Positions 54,278 to 63,241 of a stretch of DNA of 64,000 nucleotides are shown here, in pieces. Numbering within the stretch: the first letter of the stretch is position 1; every line of letters begins with the position of its first letter. Location of the stretch: contig NZ_CCDM010000001.1 in assembly GCF_000750635.1 (NCBI RefSeq), positions 124,001 to 188,000 of the forward strand, read 5' to 3'. This stretch comes from Oceanobacillus jeddahensis. GTDB taxonomy: Bacteria > Bacillota > Bacilli > Bacillales > Amphibacillaceae. Below the pieces are notes generated by a model. The model ran no database searches. It saw only the letters and a list, made by a program, of their open reading frames with translations, and was not told where the DNA came from. Both the position numbers and the translations under genes were made by a program.

Positions 54278-54765
54278 AGCTGCTCACTCCCTTCCTCTGC
54301 CGATATAATGTTTCCTGTTATCAAATTGTAGATGGCATAAAACACAACAAATAACCCAGCAACAGGCAGGGCTCCATACATAAATGCCATAGACATACCC
54401 GTAGAAGGAGCTGCTTGAGTAAGCGTTAAGTTAACGACTTGGATGCCTCCCCAAATCATCAGAACAATGGCAACGAATAATAAAATGATATTGGATAATC
54501 GAAGCAGCCAGATTTGCCCTTTCATAGGCAGCTTATCGCGAACAAAAACGATGGCAATATGCTTTTGCTGTCCAAAAACATAGGCGGCACTTGTTAAAGC
54601 AAACCAGATTAAAAGCATACGGATGACTTCTTCGCTGGTTGTACTGGGTGTATTCAGAATGTATCGAGCCAACACTTGCCAAACAGATAAAACGGACATG
54701 ACAGCAATTAAAATTCCAGTAAGTACGAGAAGGGCTTTGTCTATATATTTTTTGACATTACTCAT
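54274..54765 (-). CDS. dctQ: TRAP transporter small permease, DctQ type
   Basis: 163 residues, four helices, with the DctQ signature VLARYILNTPSTTSEEVIRMLLIWFALTSAAYVFGQQKHIA (core: RYILNTPSTTSEE). Forms the membrane complex with DctM. Overlaps dctM by four and dctP by eight bases, so all three are tightly coupled. Confidence 0.93.
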   Translation of the reverse strand: MSNVKKYIDKALLVLTGILIAVMSVLSVWQVLARYILNTPSTTSEEVIRMLLIWFALTSAAYVFGQQKHIAIVFVRDKLPMKGQIWLLRLSNIILLFVAIVLMIWGGIQVVNLTLTQAAPSTGMSMAFMYGALPVAGLFVVFYAIYNLITGNIISAEEGSEQL

Positions 54766-55756
54766 TGTTATTTTCCCCCATAATTAAGTCATACTGTTCC
54801 CTGGTAGCTTCATTTTCTTGAAAAGATTCCTGCAATGGTTCAACCGCTTCCATAAAACTGCTTTTATCAACATCATGGAAGGTGACTCCCATTTCCTCTT
54901 CGGCGATTTGACGCGCTTCTTCCATGCTTTCATCCCAGCGGGGTTCATGGAGCTCAGTTGATTCTGCCGCTGCTTCCTGAACCCATTCCTGCTGCTGTTC
55001 GGATAATTCGTTAAAGGCATCTACGTTCATAATAAGAATATCGGGAACCATCGCATGTTCTGTGTAGAAATAATGCTTGGCAACTTCGCCATGATTATTA
55101 TCTGTCAGTGCAGATTCATTATTTTCAGCCGCATCAAGCATTCCAGATTGGAGAGCCGTGTATACCTCCCCGAATCCCATTGGTGTTGGTGTACCGCCAA
55201 GCGCTTCGATCATTTGTACACTTGTTTGGCTAGGTTGTACCCGAGTTCTTAATCCTCGCATATCGTCATTTGTTTCTAAAATACGATCATTGGTGTACAT
55301 ATTCCGAACCCCAGCATCATAGTAAGTAATTCCAATAAATCCATTATCTGAAGTTTTATTATAAAAAGCTTCTTGAATTTCCGGCATTTTCATAGTTTCA
55401 CGATATTGTTCTTGTGAATCAAACAGGTAAGGCATGCTAAACAAGGAATAGGATTCGGAGAACCCTTCCAATGCACTTGCAGATACTTTCGTAAACTGTA
55501 TAGCATTAGTCTGTGTCATTTCAATAGCTTCTCTCTCACTGCCAAGCTGTTCATTTGCATAAATTCGAAGCTTCATAGTTCCATCTGATTTTTCTTCTAA
55601 AATCCTTTGAAAATCAACCAATGATTCATGAATAGGATGGTCTGTAGGCATGTTGTGAGCAAGCGTAAATTCCTCTGTATCAGATGACTCTGATGATTGC
55701 GCACAACCAGCCAATAAAGTTAAAACGCTTACAACCCCTAATAAAAAAATCCGCAT
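54758..55756 (-). CDS. dctP: TRAP transporter substrate-binding lipoprotein, DctP type
   Basis: 332-residue lipoprotein with lipobox LLAGC (Cys about 18). DctP-fold motifs: AHNMPTDHPIHESLVDF, ANEQLGSEREAIEM, RGLRTRVQPSQTSVQM with the Arg that binds carboxylates, and ALQSGMLDAAENNESAL. This pattern suits a sugar acid. Promoter-proximal gene of the operon dctPQM-uxaC-uxuA-SDR; the LacI-type operator lies 23 bases before its ATG. Confidence 0.95.
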   Translation of the reverse strand: MRIFLLGVVSVLTLLAGCAQSSESSDTEEFTLAHNMPTDHPIHESLVDFQRILEEKSDGTMKLRIYANEQLGSEREAIEMTQTNAIQFTKVSASALEGFSESYSLFSMPYLFDSQEQYRETMKMPEIQEAFYNKTSDNGFIGITYYDAGVRNMYTNDRILETNDDMRGLRTRVQPSQTSVQMIEALGGTPTPMGFGEVYTALQSGMLDAAENNESALTDNNHGEVAKHYFYTEHAMVPDILIMNVDAFNELSEQQQEWVQEAAAESTELHEPRWDESMEEARQIAEEEMGVTFHDVDKSSFMEAVEPLQESFQENEATREQYDLIMGENNNE

Positions 55757-55779
55757 GAAATTTCCTCCTTATACTCATA

Positions 55780-55799
55780 AAATAACAACGTTGTTATTT
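55780..55799. promoter_or_regulatory. LacI-family operator 2 (dctP-lacI divergent spacer)
   Basis: AAATAACAACGTTGTTATTT, identical to operator 1 (palindrome extends to 22 bp here). It sits between the divergent dctP operon and the regulator gene and could control both. Confidence 0.8.
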
Positions 55800-55883
55800 T
55801 TGTGCAAAAAAATTTATCCAGCTAATTCTTATGATATAATGTTACTAACTAAAAATCAACAGATAATTTTAAGGAGTATAGAA

Positions 55884-56843
55884 ATGGCTGTTACTTTAAA
55901 GGATATTGCAATCGAATGTGGCGTAAGCTATTCAACGGTGAGCAAGGCATTGAAGGACTCTCCGCTTGTTACAGAAGCCACAAAGAGAAAAATTAAAGAA
56001 AAAGCGGAAGAAATGAATTATATCCCTAATAATTCTGCCAGATCACTTGTGTCGAACAAAAGCCATACCATTGGTTTGATTTGGCCAGCAGTGGATAGAG
56101 TGGCAATAACAACGTTGGCAACGCAAGTAAACAAAGCATTAAAGCAAGCTGGATACTTTATGGCAGTTTCCATTGATAATCCGGTTACAGCAGCAAGTAA
56201 ATTTTTAGAGCTTCGTTTTGATGGCGTGATCGTTTTTGATGAAGGGGAATATACAACACTTCCAGACAAAATTACGAATAATATCCCAGTCATTGCCTAT
56301 GGAGTGGCTCGAAAATTACCTTACCCAATCATTAATGTTCATCATGATTGGGCTATGAAACAGGCGGTTGACTTACTCATTGAAAAGGGATATCAGACGA
56401 TTGATTATATCGGTGAACTTCATACAAAAGATATCCGGCAGATTGTAAAGAAAGAAACTATAGAAAAGTACTGTAAGGAAAAACAAATAAACTTTCGCCT
56501 AATTGATTCAGGTGGTTTGACGGAAATGGCAACCAAACAAACGATCAAAGAATTTTTAAAAACAGAGACACTGCATGGAGGCATTATTTGTGGAAGTTAT
56601 GATATTACGATGGGCGTTTTACATCACCTCGATGATTTGGAGACGAAAAAAACCATCGTCGCCTATGATAATATCAAGCAATTCAAGTCCATTGAGATGC
56701 CAATATACTCTGTCGGTGTACCAGCTGAGCAAATTGCGGAAAGTTTGGTGAAGCATCTTACTAGAAATATAGAAACAGACCGGAAGAATAAACGTGAGGT
56801 TATTGATCTCTTTCCAACGTTACAATATCATGAGAAGAAATAG
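55884..56843 (+). CDS. LacI-family regulator of hexuronate genes
   Basis: 319-residue repressor. Helix-turn-helix VTLKDIAIECGVSYSTVSKAL at 3-23 and hinge NYIPNNSARSLVSNKS are canonical; the periplasmic-binding-protein-like effector domain follows (about 60-310). ATG at 55884 with AAGGAG 8 bases upstream. Divergent from dctP; two identical 20-bp palindromes control its neighbours, making it the obvious binder. Effector likely a hexuronate pathway intermediate, by analogy with KdgR/ExuR. Confidence 0.92.
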   Translation: MAVTLKDIAIECGVSYSTVSKALKDSPLVTEATKRKIKEKAEEMNYIPNNSARSLVSNKSHTIGLIWPAVDRVAITTLATQVNKALKQAGYFMAVSIDNPVTAASKFLELRFDGVIVFDEGEYTTLPDKITNNIPVIAYGVARKLPYPIINVHHDWAMKQAVDLLIEKGYQTIDYIGELHTKDIRQIVKKETIEKYCKEKQINFRLIDSGGLTEMATKQTIKEFLKTETLHGGIICGSYDITMGVLHHLDDLETKKTIVAYDNIKQFKSIEMPIYSVGVPAEQIAESLVKHLTRNIETDRKNKREVIDLFPTLQYHEKK

Positions 56844-56844
56844 G

Positions 56845-56882
56845 AAAAAAGCTTTCCCAGAGTATACATGGGAAAGCTTTTT
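56845..56882. terminator. Convergent terminator
   Basis: AAAAAGCTTTCCCA / TGGGAAAGCTTTTT stem between lacI-type and pyruvate oxidase genes. Confidence 0.9.
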
Positions 56883-56924
56883 AAACTAGAAGAGTGTAGA
56901 TTTTGTTTGGTTAGCAAATGTTTA

Positions 56925-58646
56925 CTACATCCGCTTCAATCCTTTACGAATTGGCGGAAGCTCCAACTTCCCTTTCTCAAATAGCTTCTTAATCGTCTGC
57001 TTGGAATAGTTCGTTATCTGATCATAAGATAACTTTCCTGGAATTGGCGGTTCATCTTCAATACATACATCTATAATGGTCGGCTGATTAAACGACTTTG
57101 CCGCTTCCAGAGATGGCTTCAGATCTTCAAATTTTTCGACGCGATACCCTTTACCGCCGCAGTTTTCCGCAAATTGAGCAAAGTTAAAGCTTTCTAAGCC
57201 GGTCTTATAATCCAAATGTCCGCCAGCCTCTTGTTCGTATTTAATCATGCCAATCCGTTCATTATTAAAGATAACAATGATCATAGGAAGTTGATACTTC
57301 ACAGCAGTCAGAAAATCCTGCATGTTCATGGAAAAAGCCCCGTCACCGCATAGGCTGATTACTTGCCGATCGGGGAATGCGATCTTACCAGCAATCGCTC
57401 CAGGAAGACCACATCCCATGGTTCCAAGCCAGCTGGAGATTAAGAAATCCTGCGTCGTTTTCATACGGAAATGGCGCGTCGCCCATACAGTGACATTGCC
57501 GACATCAACAGAGAGGACAGCATCGTCTGCAGCAATATCTTGGACAGCATGGATAACTTGTTGCGGCTTAATTGGTGTGGAGGTTAATTCCTCGTCCGCT
57601 TTCATCTCTTCCCACCAGCTGTTCATTTTCTCCTGATATTTCTCTAAGAAATCACGTTTCTCTGTGCGGGGGAGCTGTTCAATGAACCAAGTAAGCGTCT
57701 TTTTTGCATCCCCGGCAACACCAATATCAACAGGATATCTTTTACCTATTTGCAGTGGATCACTATCAATTTGGATGCATGTAATTCCTTCTGGTAAAAA
57801 TTCTGTATATGGATAAGAGGTGCCGAGCAGAATTAGCAGATCTGCATCCTCCATCGCTTCATAAGCGGGCTTCGTGCCAATCATGCCAAGGTTACCGAGG
57901 AAGTTTGGATGTTCATCCTCCATGACGCCTTTAGCAGGTAAGGAAATAACGACAGGAGCGGCAATTGTATCAGAGAATGTCGCCAGCTCTTCCTTTGCTT
58001 GCTTTACCCCTGTGCCTGCTAAAATAATTGGTTTCTTTGCCTTTTCAATCGCAGCAGCAGCCTCCTGCATCGTAGCTGTATCTGGTGTAAGCGCAGGTGT
58101 TTCATACATGACTGCATTTTTCTGCACTTTATTTTTAATTTTTTCTGTCGGAATATCATCCGGCAAGGTCAGCACAGCAACCCCATTTTCCGCATAAGCT
58201 GTACGAATAGCCTGGTTAACCATAGAAGGCAGCTGTTCTTCTGAAGCTACTTCTTTATTATAAACGGCTACATCATCAAAAAGGCGTTCCATATTCACTT
58301 CCTGAAAGCTGTCTGTGCCAATCTGATCAGTTGGAACCTGCCCAGCCAGAACAAGGACAGGAGCTCCATCTTCCTTGGCATCATATAAGCCGTTTAATAA
58401 ATGAATCGCGCCCGGTCCTGCAATTGACAGGCAGACGCCAAGCTTTCCAGTCAATTTTGCATAAGAAGCAGCAGCCAGTGCTCCAGCTTCTTCATGACGC
58501 ACTTGAATAAATTTTATTTTATCCTCTACTTTTCGCAGCTCCTCCATTAGATTATTAATGGAGTCACCGGGCATCCCATAAATATGGTTCACGCCCCAGT
58601 CTTCTAGTAAATCTACGAGTACTTTTCCTGCACGATCATCAAACAT
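56925..58646 (-). CDS. ydaP: Thiamine-diphosphate pyruvate oxidase (YdaP/SpxB type)
   Basis: 573-residue TPP enzyme. N-terminal pyrimidine-binding domain with YGMPGDSINNLMEEL and QVRHEEAGALAAASYAKLTGK (catalytic Glu in HEEAG), central FAD-binding domain, and C-terminal domain with the TPP motif LCGDGAFSMNMQDF. Closest in look to Bacillus YdaP and lactic pyruvate oxidases, which make acetyl phosphate or acetate from pyruvate. Quinone versus oxygen acceptor cannot be decided. AAAGGAGA precedes the ATG; single gene. Confidence 0.9.
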   Translation of the reverse strand: MFDDRAGKVLVDLLEDWGVNHIYGMPGDSINNLMEELRKVEDKIKFIQVRHEEAGALAAASYAKLTGKLGVCLSIAGPGAIHLLNGLYDAKEDGAPVLVLAGQVPTDQIGTDSFQEVNMERLFDDVAVYNKEVASEEQLPSMVNQAIRTAYAENGVAVLTLPDDIPTEKIKNKVQKNAVMYETPALTPDTATMQEAAAAIEKAKKPIILAGTGVKQAKEELATFSDTIAAPVVISLPAKGVMEDEHPNFLGNLGMIGTKPAYEAMEDADLLILLGTSYPYTEFLPEGITCIQIDSDPLQIGKRYPVDIGVAGDAKKTLTWFIEQLPRTEKRDFLEKYQEKMNSWWEEMKADEELTSTPIKPQQVIHAVQDIAADDAVLSVDVGNVTVWATRHFRMKTTQDFLISSWLGTMGCGLPGAIAGKIAFPDRQVISLCGDGAFSMNMQDFLTAVKYQLPMIIVIFNNERIGMIKYEQEAGGHLDYKTGLESFNFAQFAENCGGKGYRVEKFEDLKPSLEAAKSFNQPTIIDVCIEDEPPIPGKLSYDQITNYSKQTIKKLFEKGKLELPPIRKGLKRM

Positions 58647-58901
58647 ATATCATGTCTCCTTTTTGTGAGTATGAGTTGGTTTATATGTCTATCGCGTGGT
58701 TTAGAACGACGAATGTATTCTCTTTTGTGCCTACTTAGTCTATTCCACAATGATACGTGTATGAAACTAGAAGGCATCGGAAAAAATGGAAATAAAAACA
58801 ATTCGGAAAAATATCGAATGCCTAGCTTTTCATCTCGTTATCTTTTAGAATAAGGATACAATTATGATTACTCCATTAGGATTTATGGGGAGGGCAAAAA
58901 A

Positions 58902-59702
58902 ATGACGAAAAAACCCGTTGTATTTTTTGATTTAGACGGAACTTTATTAACAAGTGAGAGTAAAGTATCACAAAGCAGTATAAAAGCAATTGAAAAATTA
59001 ATTGAAAACGATGGAATACCAGTATTGGCAACAGGCAGACCCCCATTTGAAACAAAGGGCATCCGTGCAGAAACAGGTATAGCTTCCGCAGTATTAATGA
59101 ATGGCCAATTCCTTGTACATGAAGGAGAAGTCATTTCCCGAAACCGGATCGACCCGATTCAATTAAAAAAATTGGGAGATTACGCGACAGAAAGAGGCGT
59201 TACACTTTCCTTCCACACAGCCGAGCAAATTTTCACAACCAATAATCAATGTGAGCTGTTAAAAAAGGACTGCGAATATTGTGATCGGGAGATTCCAGAA
59301 GTAGATGATGATATTTATATGAATAAGCCGGTCTACCAGGTCGAAATATACTTGGAAGAAGGGGAAGAGGAGTATCAAGAGAAATTCCCAAAGCTCCACT
59401 TTGTCCGCAACTCTCCTTACAACTGTGATGTCTTTCCGGAAGGCGTATCCAAAGCTACAGGCATCAAGGAATTTTTAGAGATCACAGGATTACCGAAAGA
59501 GAATACATATGCTTTCGGTGATGGATTAAATGACTTAGAAATGTTTGAATTTGTCAAAACATCCGTAGCAATGGATAACTCCGTGGAGAAGATCAAACAA
59601 GTAGCAACGTATGTTACAAAGTCCGCTGATGATGATGGGGTTGCGGAAGGATTGAAGATGTGTGGGCTGATTGAACAGGAAGAGAGTGAAAAAGCTGAAT
59701 AA
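58902..59702 (+). CDS. HAD-superfamily Cof-type phosphatase
   Basis: 266-residue Cof/YkrA-like phosphatase acting on small phosphorylated metabolites. Catalytic loop FFDLDGTLL (nucleophile Asp at about 9), motif II LATGRP, motif III Lys in EGVSKATGIKEFL, motif IV FGDGLNDLEMF, all intact, with a C2B cap between. The C-terminus is Glu-rich. GGGGAGGG precedes the ATG. Substrate unknown. Confidence 0.93.
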   Translation: MTKKPVVFFDLDGTLLTSESKVSQSSIKAIEKLIENDGIPVLATGRPPFETKGIRAETGIASAVLMNGQFLVHEGEVISRNRIDPIQLKKLGDYATERGVTLSFHTAEQIFTTNNQCELLKKDCEYCDREIPEVDDDIYMNKPVYQVEIYLEEGEEEYQEKFPKLHFVRNSPYNCDVFPEGVSKATGIKEFLEITGLPKENTYAFGDGLNDLEMFEFVKTSVAMDNSVEKIKQVATYVTKSADDDGVAEGLKMCGLIEQEESEKAE

Positions 59703-59714
59703 ATATTTATGGAG

Positions 59715-59760
59715 AAAACCGAGGTTTTTGTGTGATAGATGCAGGAAACCTCGGTTTTTA
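59715..59760 (+). terminator. Terminator of HAD phosphatase gene
   Basis: AAAACCGAGGTTT / AAACCTCGGTTTT perfect 13-bp stem and T run. Confidence 0.9.
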
Positions 59761-59873
59761 TATATAGGCATCAAGAGAATTTTAAAAGTTGAAGTAACTT
59801 TAGAAGGGGAAATATGGTAAAATAAAGCATATTAACAGAAACGAAAAAGCTGAAATGATAAAGGAAGATTTTA

Positions 59874-60353
59874 ATGAATATAACCCTTGTGACTGTCGGA
59901 AAATTAAAGGAAAAATACTTAAAGCAAGGCATTGAGGAATATAAAAAGCGATTAGGCGCTTATGCCAAAGTGAATATTGTCGAAGTAGCGGATGAAAAAG
60001 CTCCAGAGACGATGAGTGAAGCGGAAATGGAAGAGGTGAAGCGTAAAGAAGGAGAACGTATTCTTGCGCAGATCAATCCGGATGCGTTTGTGATTACCCT
60101 TGAGATTGATGGGAAAATGCTAAGTTCGGAGCAGTTGGCGAAAAAGTTGGATGAGCTGGCGACTTATGGGAAGAGCAAGGTTGTGTTTGTGATTGGTGGT
60201 TCGCTTGGGATTAGTGAGGATGTGCAGAAGCGGAGTGATTTGGGGCTGTCGTTTTCTAAGATGACGTTTCCTCATCAGTTAATGCGGCTGGTGTTGTTGG
60301 AGCAGGTTTATCGGAGTTTTCGGATTAATAGGGGGGAACCGTACCATAAATGA
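59874..60353 (+). CDS. rlmH: 23S rRNA m3Psi1915 methyltransferase RlmH
   Basis: 159-residue SPOUT methyltransferase acting on assembled 70S ribosomes. [27 protein letters not shown] start, [13 protein letters not shown], the trefoil-knot motif [17 protein letters not shown] and the C-terminal [11 protein letters not shown] are all family signatures at normal length. AAAGGAAG precedes the ATG. In B. subtilis (yydA) it is nearer the wal operon; here 20 kb of other genes separate them. Confidence 0.98.
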   Translation: MNITLVTVGKLKEKYLKQGIEEYKKRLGAYAKVNIVEVADEKAPETMSEAEMEEVKRKEGERILAQINPDAFVITLEIDGKMLSSEQLAKKLDELATYGKSKVVFVIGGSLGISEDVQKRSDLGLSFSKMTFPHQLMRLVLLEQVYRSFRINRGEPYHK

Positions 60354-60385
60354 ATGAGGTTTTTAATTTTTAAAGGGGTGAAGTA

Positions 60386-61912
60386 ATGAGGTTATTAGAT
60401 CTTTTTAAAAGAAAGAAGAAAATAAAAAAAGAACCAAATATCGATATAAAAAAAACGGTTAAAAGTGAATTAAGCATTGCAAATAATTTTTTCGTAGTTC
60501 ATTCCGATATTAAAGATCTTGTATGGATCAAGAATGGTCCTAAAAAGAATTACATACCTGCATCACCTAAAAATCAAAAATTTGAATTAGATAGCTTCAT
60601 TATCACATTTTCCATAATGAATGAAGAAGAGCCCAGCTTAATTGACTTAAATAAAACTGTAAACAAGCCTTCAAAAGAAATTGATAGACCACCGTACTAC
60701 CCGACTTATGAAACTCTAACTCCCGAACAGAGGTATCAGTATTGGGCATTTTTAGCTAACCCATACAATAATTCTGTAGACACTGGGTATCTGTTTATAT
60801 TTTACTATGGATTAGAGAGACACTTATTAGAAGGAAAAATAGAAAAAGCTATAGAAATAATAGTTAGGTTGAGGGATGTACATTCGAATAAATCATTTCA
60901 GTACTATTCAGGAAATGCAATTACCTTATCTTGTATCAAGAATAAAAGACCTGACTTAATGCAACGATTTTTAGACTCATTGGATAAAGAACATGAATAT
61001 CATTTCTCTGATTCTTTACTATTGCTGGCCCTTTATAGCTTCAACAAACCACTAACTGCTAAAGACATTATCAGACTCTCTAAATCATTCGGATACACAA
61101 AAACAAATTATGTAAAGGGCTACCCAGAGCTTTTTGAAAGAGTTCTTTCAGATAGGATTCAAAGTAATTATGGACAAAAAGATATTATGCTTGCGGATTT
61201 AATAACTGACTTATCTCAAGTTAAATCTAGTCGTCTTCAACTATTTGCAAATATGTCATTAATGAATAAAGAGGTCGCTTTTCCAGATATACTATTAGAT
61301 ACTAAATTTACAGGGGTAATCAATACTTTATTAAATGATACTCATGAACAATTAAAATCAGACTTAGCCGAAATGAGAAAAAATAATATTGCGCCTCAAA
61401 AAAAGAACAATTCCAAGCCTAAAAAGGTAATAAAATTTGATCAAATGGAAGAAAGGCGTCTTCTAAAAGAATTAGGCAAGAATAAAGAAGATCCAGTGAA
61501 CAAGCATTTTACGTATATTCAGTTGCAAGACTTCTATTATAAATACAGAAATCTAGACCCTAAATATTTAAACGAATGTATAGCATATTGCTTTAAAGAT
61601 ATAGAATCATTAAAGGAGCTGCATGAATCCTATGTCAATCAAAGAATAAAAGATGAAATGAGTTTAATAGATTACCGCTCTAAATTGGAGTCAGACAACA
61701 ACATTGATAAGATAGTGAAAGAAAAATTTCAAGGTAGAATTCCTGCTTTTAATAGGTTAGCAATTATTTATGAAAAGAAAAAAGATTATGAAAAAGCTAT
61801 TGAAGTTTCTAAGCAGGCAATAGCTTATTATCAAGATTTAAATGATGAGGTTAACTTAGACGATTTTGTTAAGAGAATTGCTCGATTAGAAAAAAAGGTT
61901 TCAAATGTTTAA
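60386..61912 (+). CDS. TerB-N domain protein
   Basis: 508 residues, Lys-rich and more AT-rich than its neighbours. Residues about 110-215 match the TerB-N pattern: LTPEQRYQYWAFLANP, then GYLFIFYYGLERHLLEG, and TLSCIKNKRPDL. The middle is helical. The C-terminus has a tetratricopeptide-like unit AFNRLAIIYEKKKDYEKAIEVSKQAI. TerB-N usually joins TerB and TerB-C in proteins tied to tellurite resistance, phage defence or other stress systems; no TerB core is evident here. GGGGTG precedes the ATG. Set right after rlmH at the start of an accessory segment. Confidence 0.7.
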   Translation: MRLLDLFKRKKKIKKEPNIDIKKTVKSELSIANNFFVVHSDIKDLVWIKNGPKKNYIPASPKNQKFELDSFIITFSIMNEEEPSLIDLNKTVNKPSKEIDRPPYYPTYETLTPEQRYQYWAFLANPYNNSVDTGYLFIFYYGLERHLLEGKIEKAIEIIVRLRDVHSNKSFQYYSGNAITLSCIKNKRPDLMQRFLDSLDKEHEYHFSDSLLLLALYSFNKPLTAKDIIRLSKSFGYTKTNYVKGYPELFERVLSDRIQSNYGQKDIMLADLITDLSQVKSSRLQLFANMSLMNKEVAFPDILLDTKFTGVINTLLNDTHEQLKSDLAEMRKNNIAPQKKNNSKPKKVIKFDQMEERRLLKELGKNKEDPVNKHFTYIQLQDFYYKYRNLDPKYLNECIAYCFKDIESLKELHESYVNQRIKDEMSLIDYRSKLESDNNIDKIVKEKFQGRIPAFNRLAIIYEKKKDYEKAIEVSKQAIAYYQDLNDEVNLDDFVKRIARLEKKVSNV

Positions 61913-61985
61913 TTTCCAAATGCGTGGTCTATCTCGACCATCTTTAGACAGTATCCGCTTTTAGCCTTATCTTTTTTGTCCATAC
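61912..61985 (+). repeat. Partial copy of the 14.2-kb intergenic repeat
   Basis: Starts at the TerB-N stop and shares AAATGCGTGGTCT and TTTTAGCCTTATCT with 14200-14250, with a variable middle. A 10-bp inverted repeat GTCCATACTA / TAGTATGGAC (61978-62010) lies at its edge; in the 14.2-kb copy the same place has TTGTTC-ATAC-GAACAA. Confidence 0.45.
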
Positions 61986-62209
61986 TAAAGGATGAGGTGA
62001 TAGTATGGACGGTTAGCGAAAAAGCGATCATGCAGTAAGAGCAAGAGAATTCATAATTTCGGTGATTTTATTAGGGTCATGAACTTATTAATTTCAGTTT
62101 GTTAGATTGGCTATGTATTCGGTGAATCTATCAAGAAGAAACCCTAAATCAAAAAGAAAAATAGTAAAACAAGTTTGTGAATTGAGATACCAAAGAAAGA
62201 GGGAATGGA

Positions 62210-62422
62210 TTGAAATTTATTTACTATAATGATACAGGAAGAAGGGTAACTGTACATCCAGCTACTTTTTCACATGGTTGTATTGGATCAAGAGAAGTAA
62301 TTAAGCCTTTAGAACAAAGAGAATTTGTACTACCAGAAGGCACGTTTCCTTGGGTAAAGATGTGGGATTACGGTACAAGTGGGTTAAGTATATTGATTTC
62401 TCCTATGCAAGAAGACGAATAA
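62210..62422 (+). CDS. Small conserved-looking cytoplasmic protein
   Basis: 70 residues, TTG start with AGAGGGA upstream. Composition is that of a folded soluble protein: KFIYYNDTGRRVTVHPATF, HGCIGSREVIKPLEQREFVLPEG (in parts), FPWVKMWDYG. I recall similar small Bacillus proteins of unknown function but cannot name a family. A terminator follows at 62531, supporting a real transcript. Confidence 0.6.
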   Translation: MKFIYYNDTGRRVTVHPATFSHGCIGSREVIKPLEQREFVLPEGTFPWVKMWDYGTSGLSILISPMQEDE

Positions 62423-62530
62423 ACCACCTATCAATATATGTGATGCATGCTAGTTTATTGTGTTAATGTAAGAAGCTCTACGGTGGAATAATAAAGCATA
62501 GAAATAGAGTTGGTCTAACATAATAAGTAT

Positions 62531-62574
62531 AAGGGCAATCTCAAGTCAATATAGTGAGAGATTGTCCCTTTTTA
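62531..62574 (+). terminator. Terminator after the 70-residue gene
   Basis: AAGGGCAATCTCA / TGAGAGATTGTCCCTT stem followed by TTTT. Confidence 0.85.
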
Positions 62575-62808
62575 TAATCAATTACCTTTAGATAGTTACG
62601 GTGAGACTTATCCTAAGTAATAGTGAATAAAAAAGAGAGTCTAATGTGAAAACAGTGAAAAAAGTGACTGAAATGACTATACTCCTATGAAGCATATCTA
62701 AATACACAAAAGATGACTACATTTCGAAAACACAAATTCTATGTTAAGACACCGACATTATTAAAAACCAAAAACACATAAATCAAACTATTCCTAAACG
62801 TTATCTAG

Positions 62809-62973
62809 TTAATTTTATCATCGCTTGGAATTGATGTTTTAGAGCTGAAAAGAACGATCAACAAGAATGAATTAACGAACCAACATGAAATGATCTATAA
62901 GCTCACTATAAAAGATGCAAAAGCTCAAATGAAAAGAAAAAAGACAAGTATATTGTGGTACAATGATCAATAA
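62809..62973 (+). pseudogene. Gene remnant 1 in accessory tail
   Basis: Open 55-codon stretch without start, preceded in frame by a stop: IDVLELKRTINKNELTNQ, then HEMIYKLTIKDAKAQMKRKK, ending WYNDQ-stop. Protein-like composition but no start or ribosome site, so it is read as a decayed gene end. The 820-base spacer 62423-63241 holds this, a second remnant and a terminator. Confidence 0.35.
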
Positions 62974-63057
62974 CGACAGTCGACGATAGAAAGTCTATAA
63001 ATAGATCATTTAAAAAGATTCATCACACATTAGTTCTTAGCAGTATTTTACAACTGA

Positions 63058-63198
63058 ATGATGACAAAAACCTTTATGAATCCAAGTTATGCTTCAGCTG
63101 TTGTTGTAAGAGAAGTAGAGAATGGTAAAGTGTGATAGAAATATAAAGGGAAGAATCTCAATGAAATAAAAGCCGAAGAAATTGATCTTTATCTTTAG
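63058..63198 (+). pseudogene. Gene remnant 2 with in-frame stops
   Basis: MTKTFMNPSYASAVVVREV then ENGKV, two adjacent stop codons at 63133-63138, and the same frame goes on KYKGKNLNEIKAEEIDLYL to a stop at 63196. The sense of the sequence continues across the stops, which suggests a recently inactivated reading frame. Family not recognised. Confidence 0.35.
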
Positions 63199-63241
63199 TA
63201 GCATATAACGTATAGCAAAAATAATATATGGGGGGTCTATT

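Noticed and set aside
61978-62010. Attachment site or terminator from a 10-bp inverted repeat
   Set aside because: No T-run, no integrase or second copy of the exact sequence; kept only as part of the repeat.
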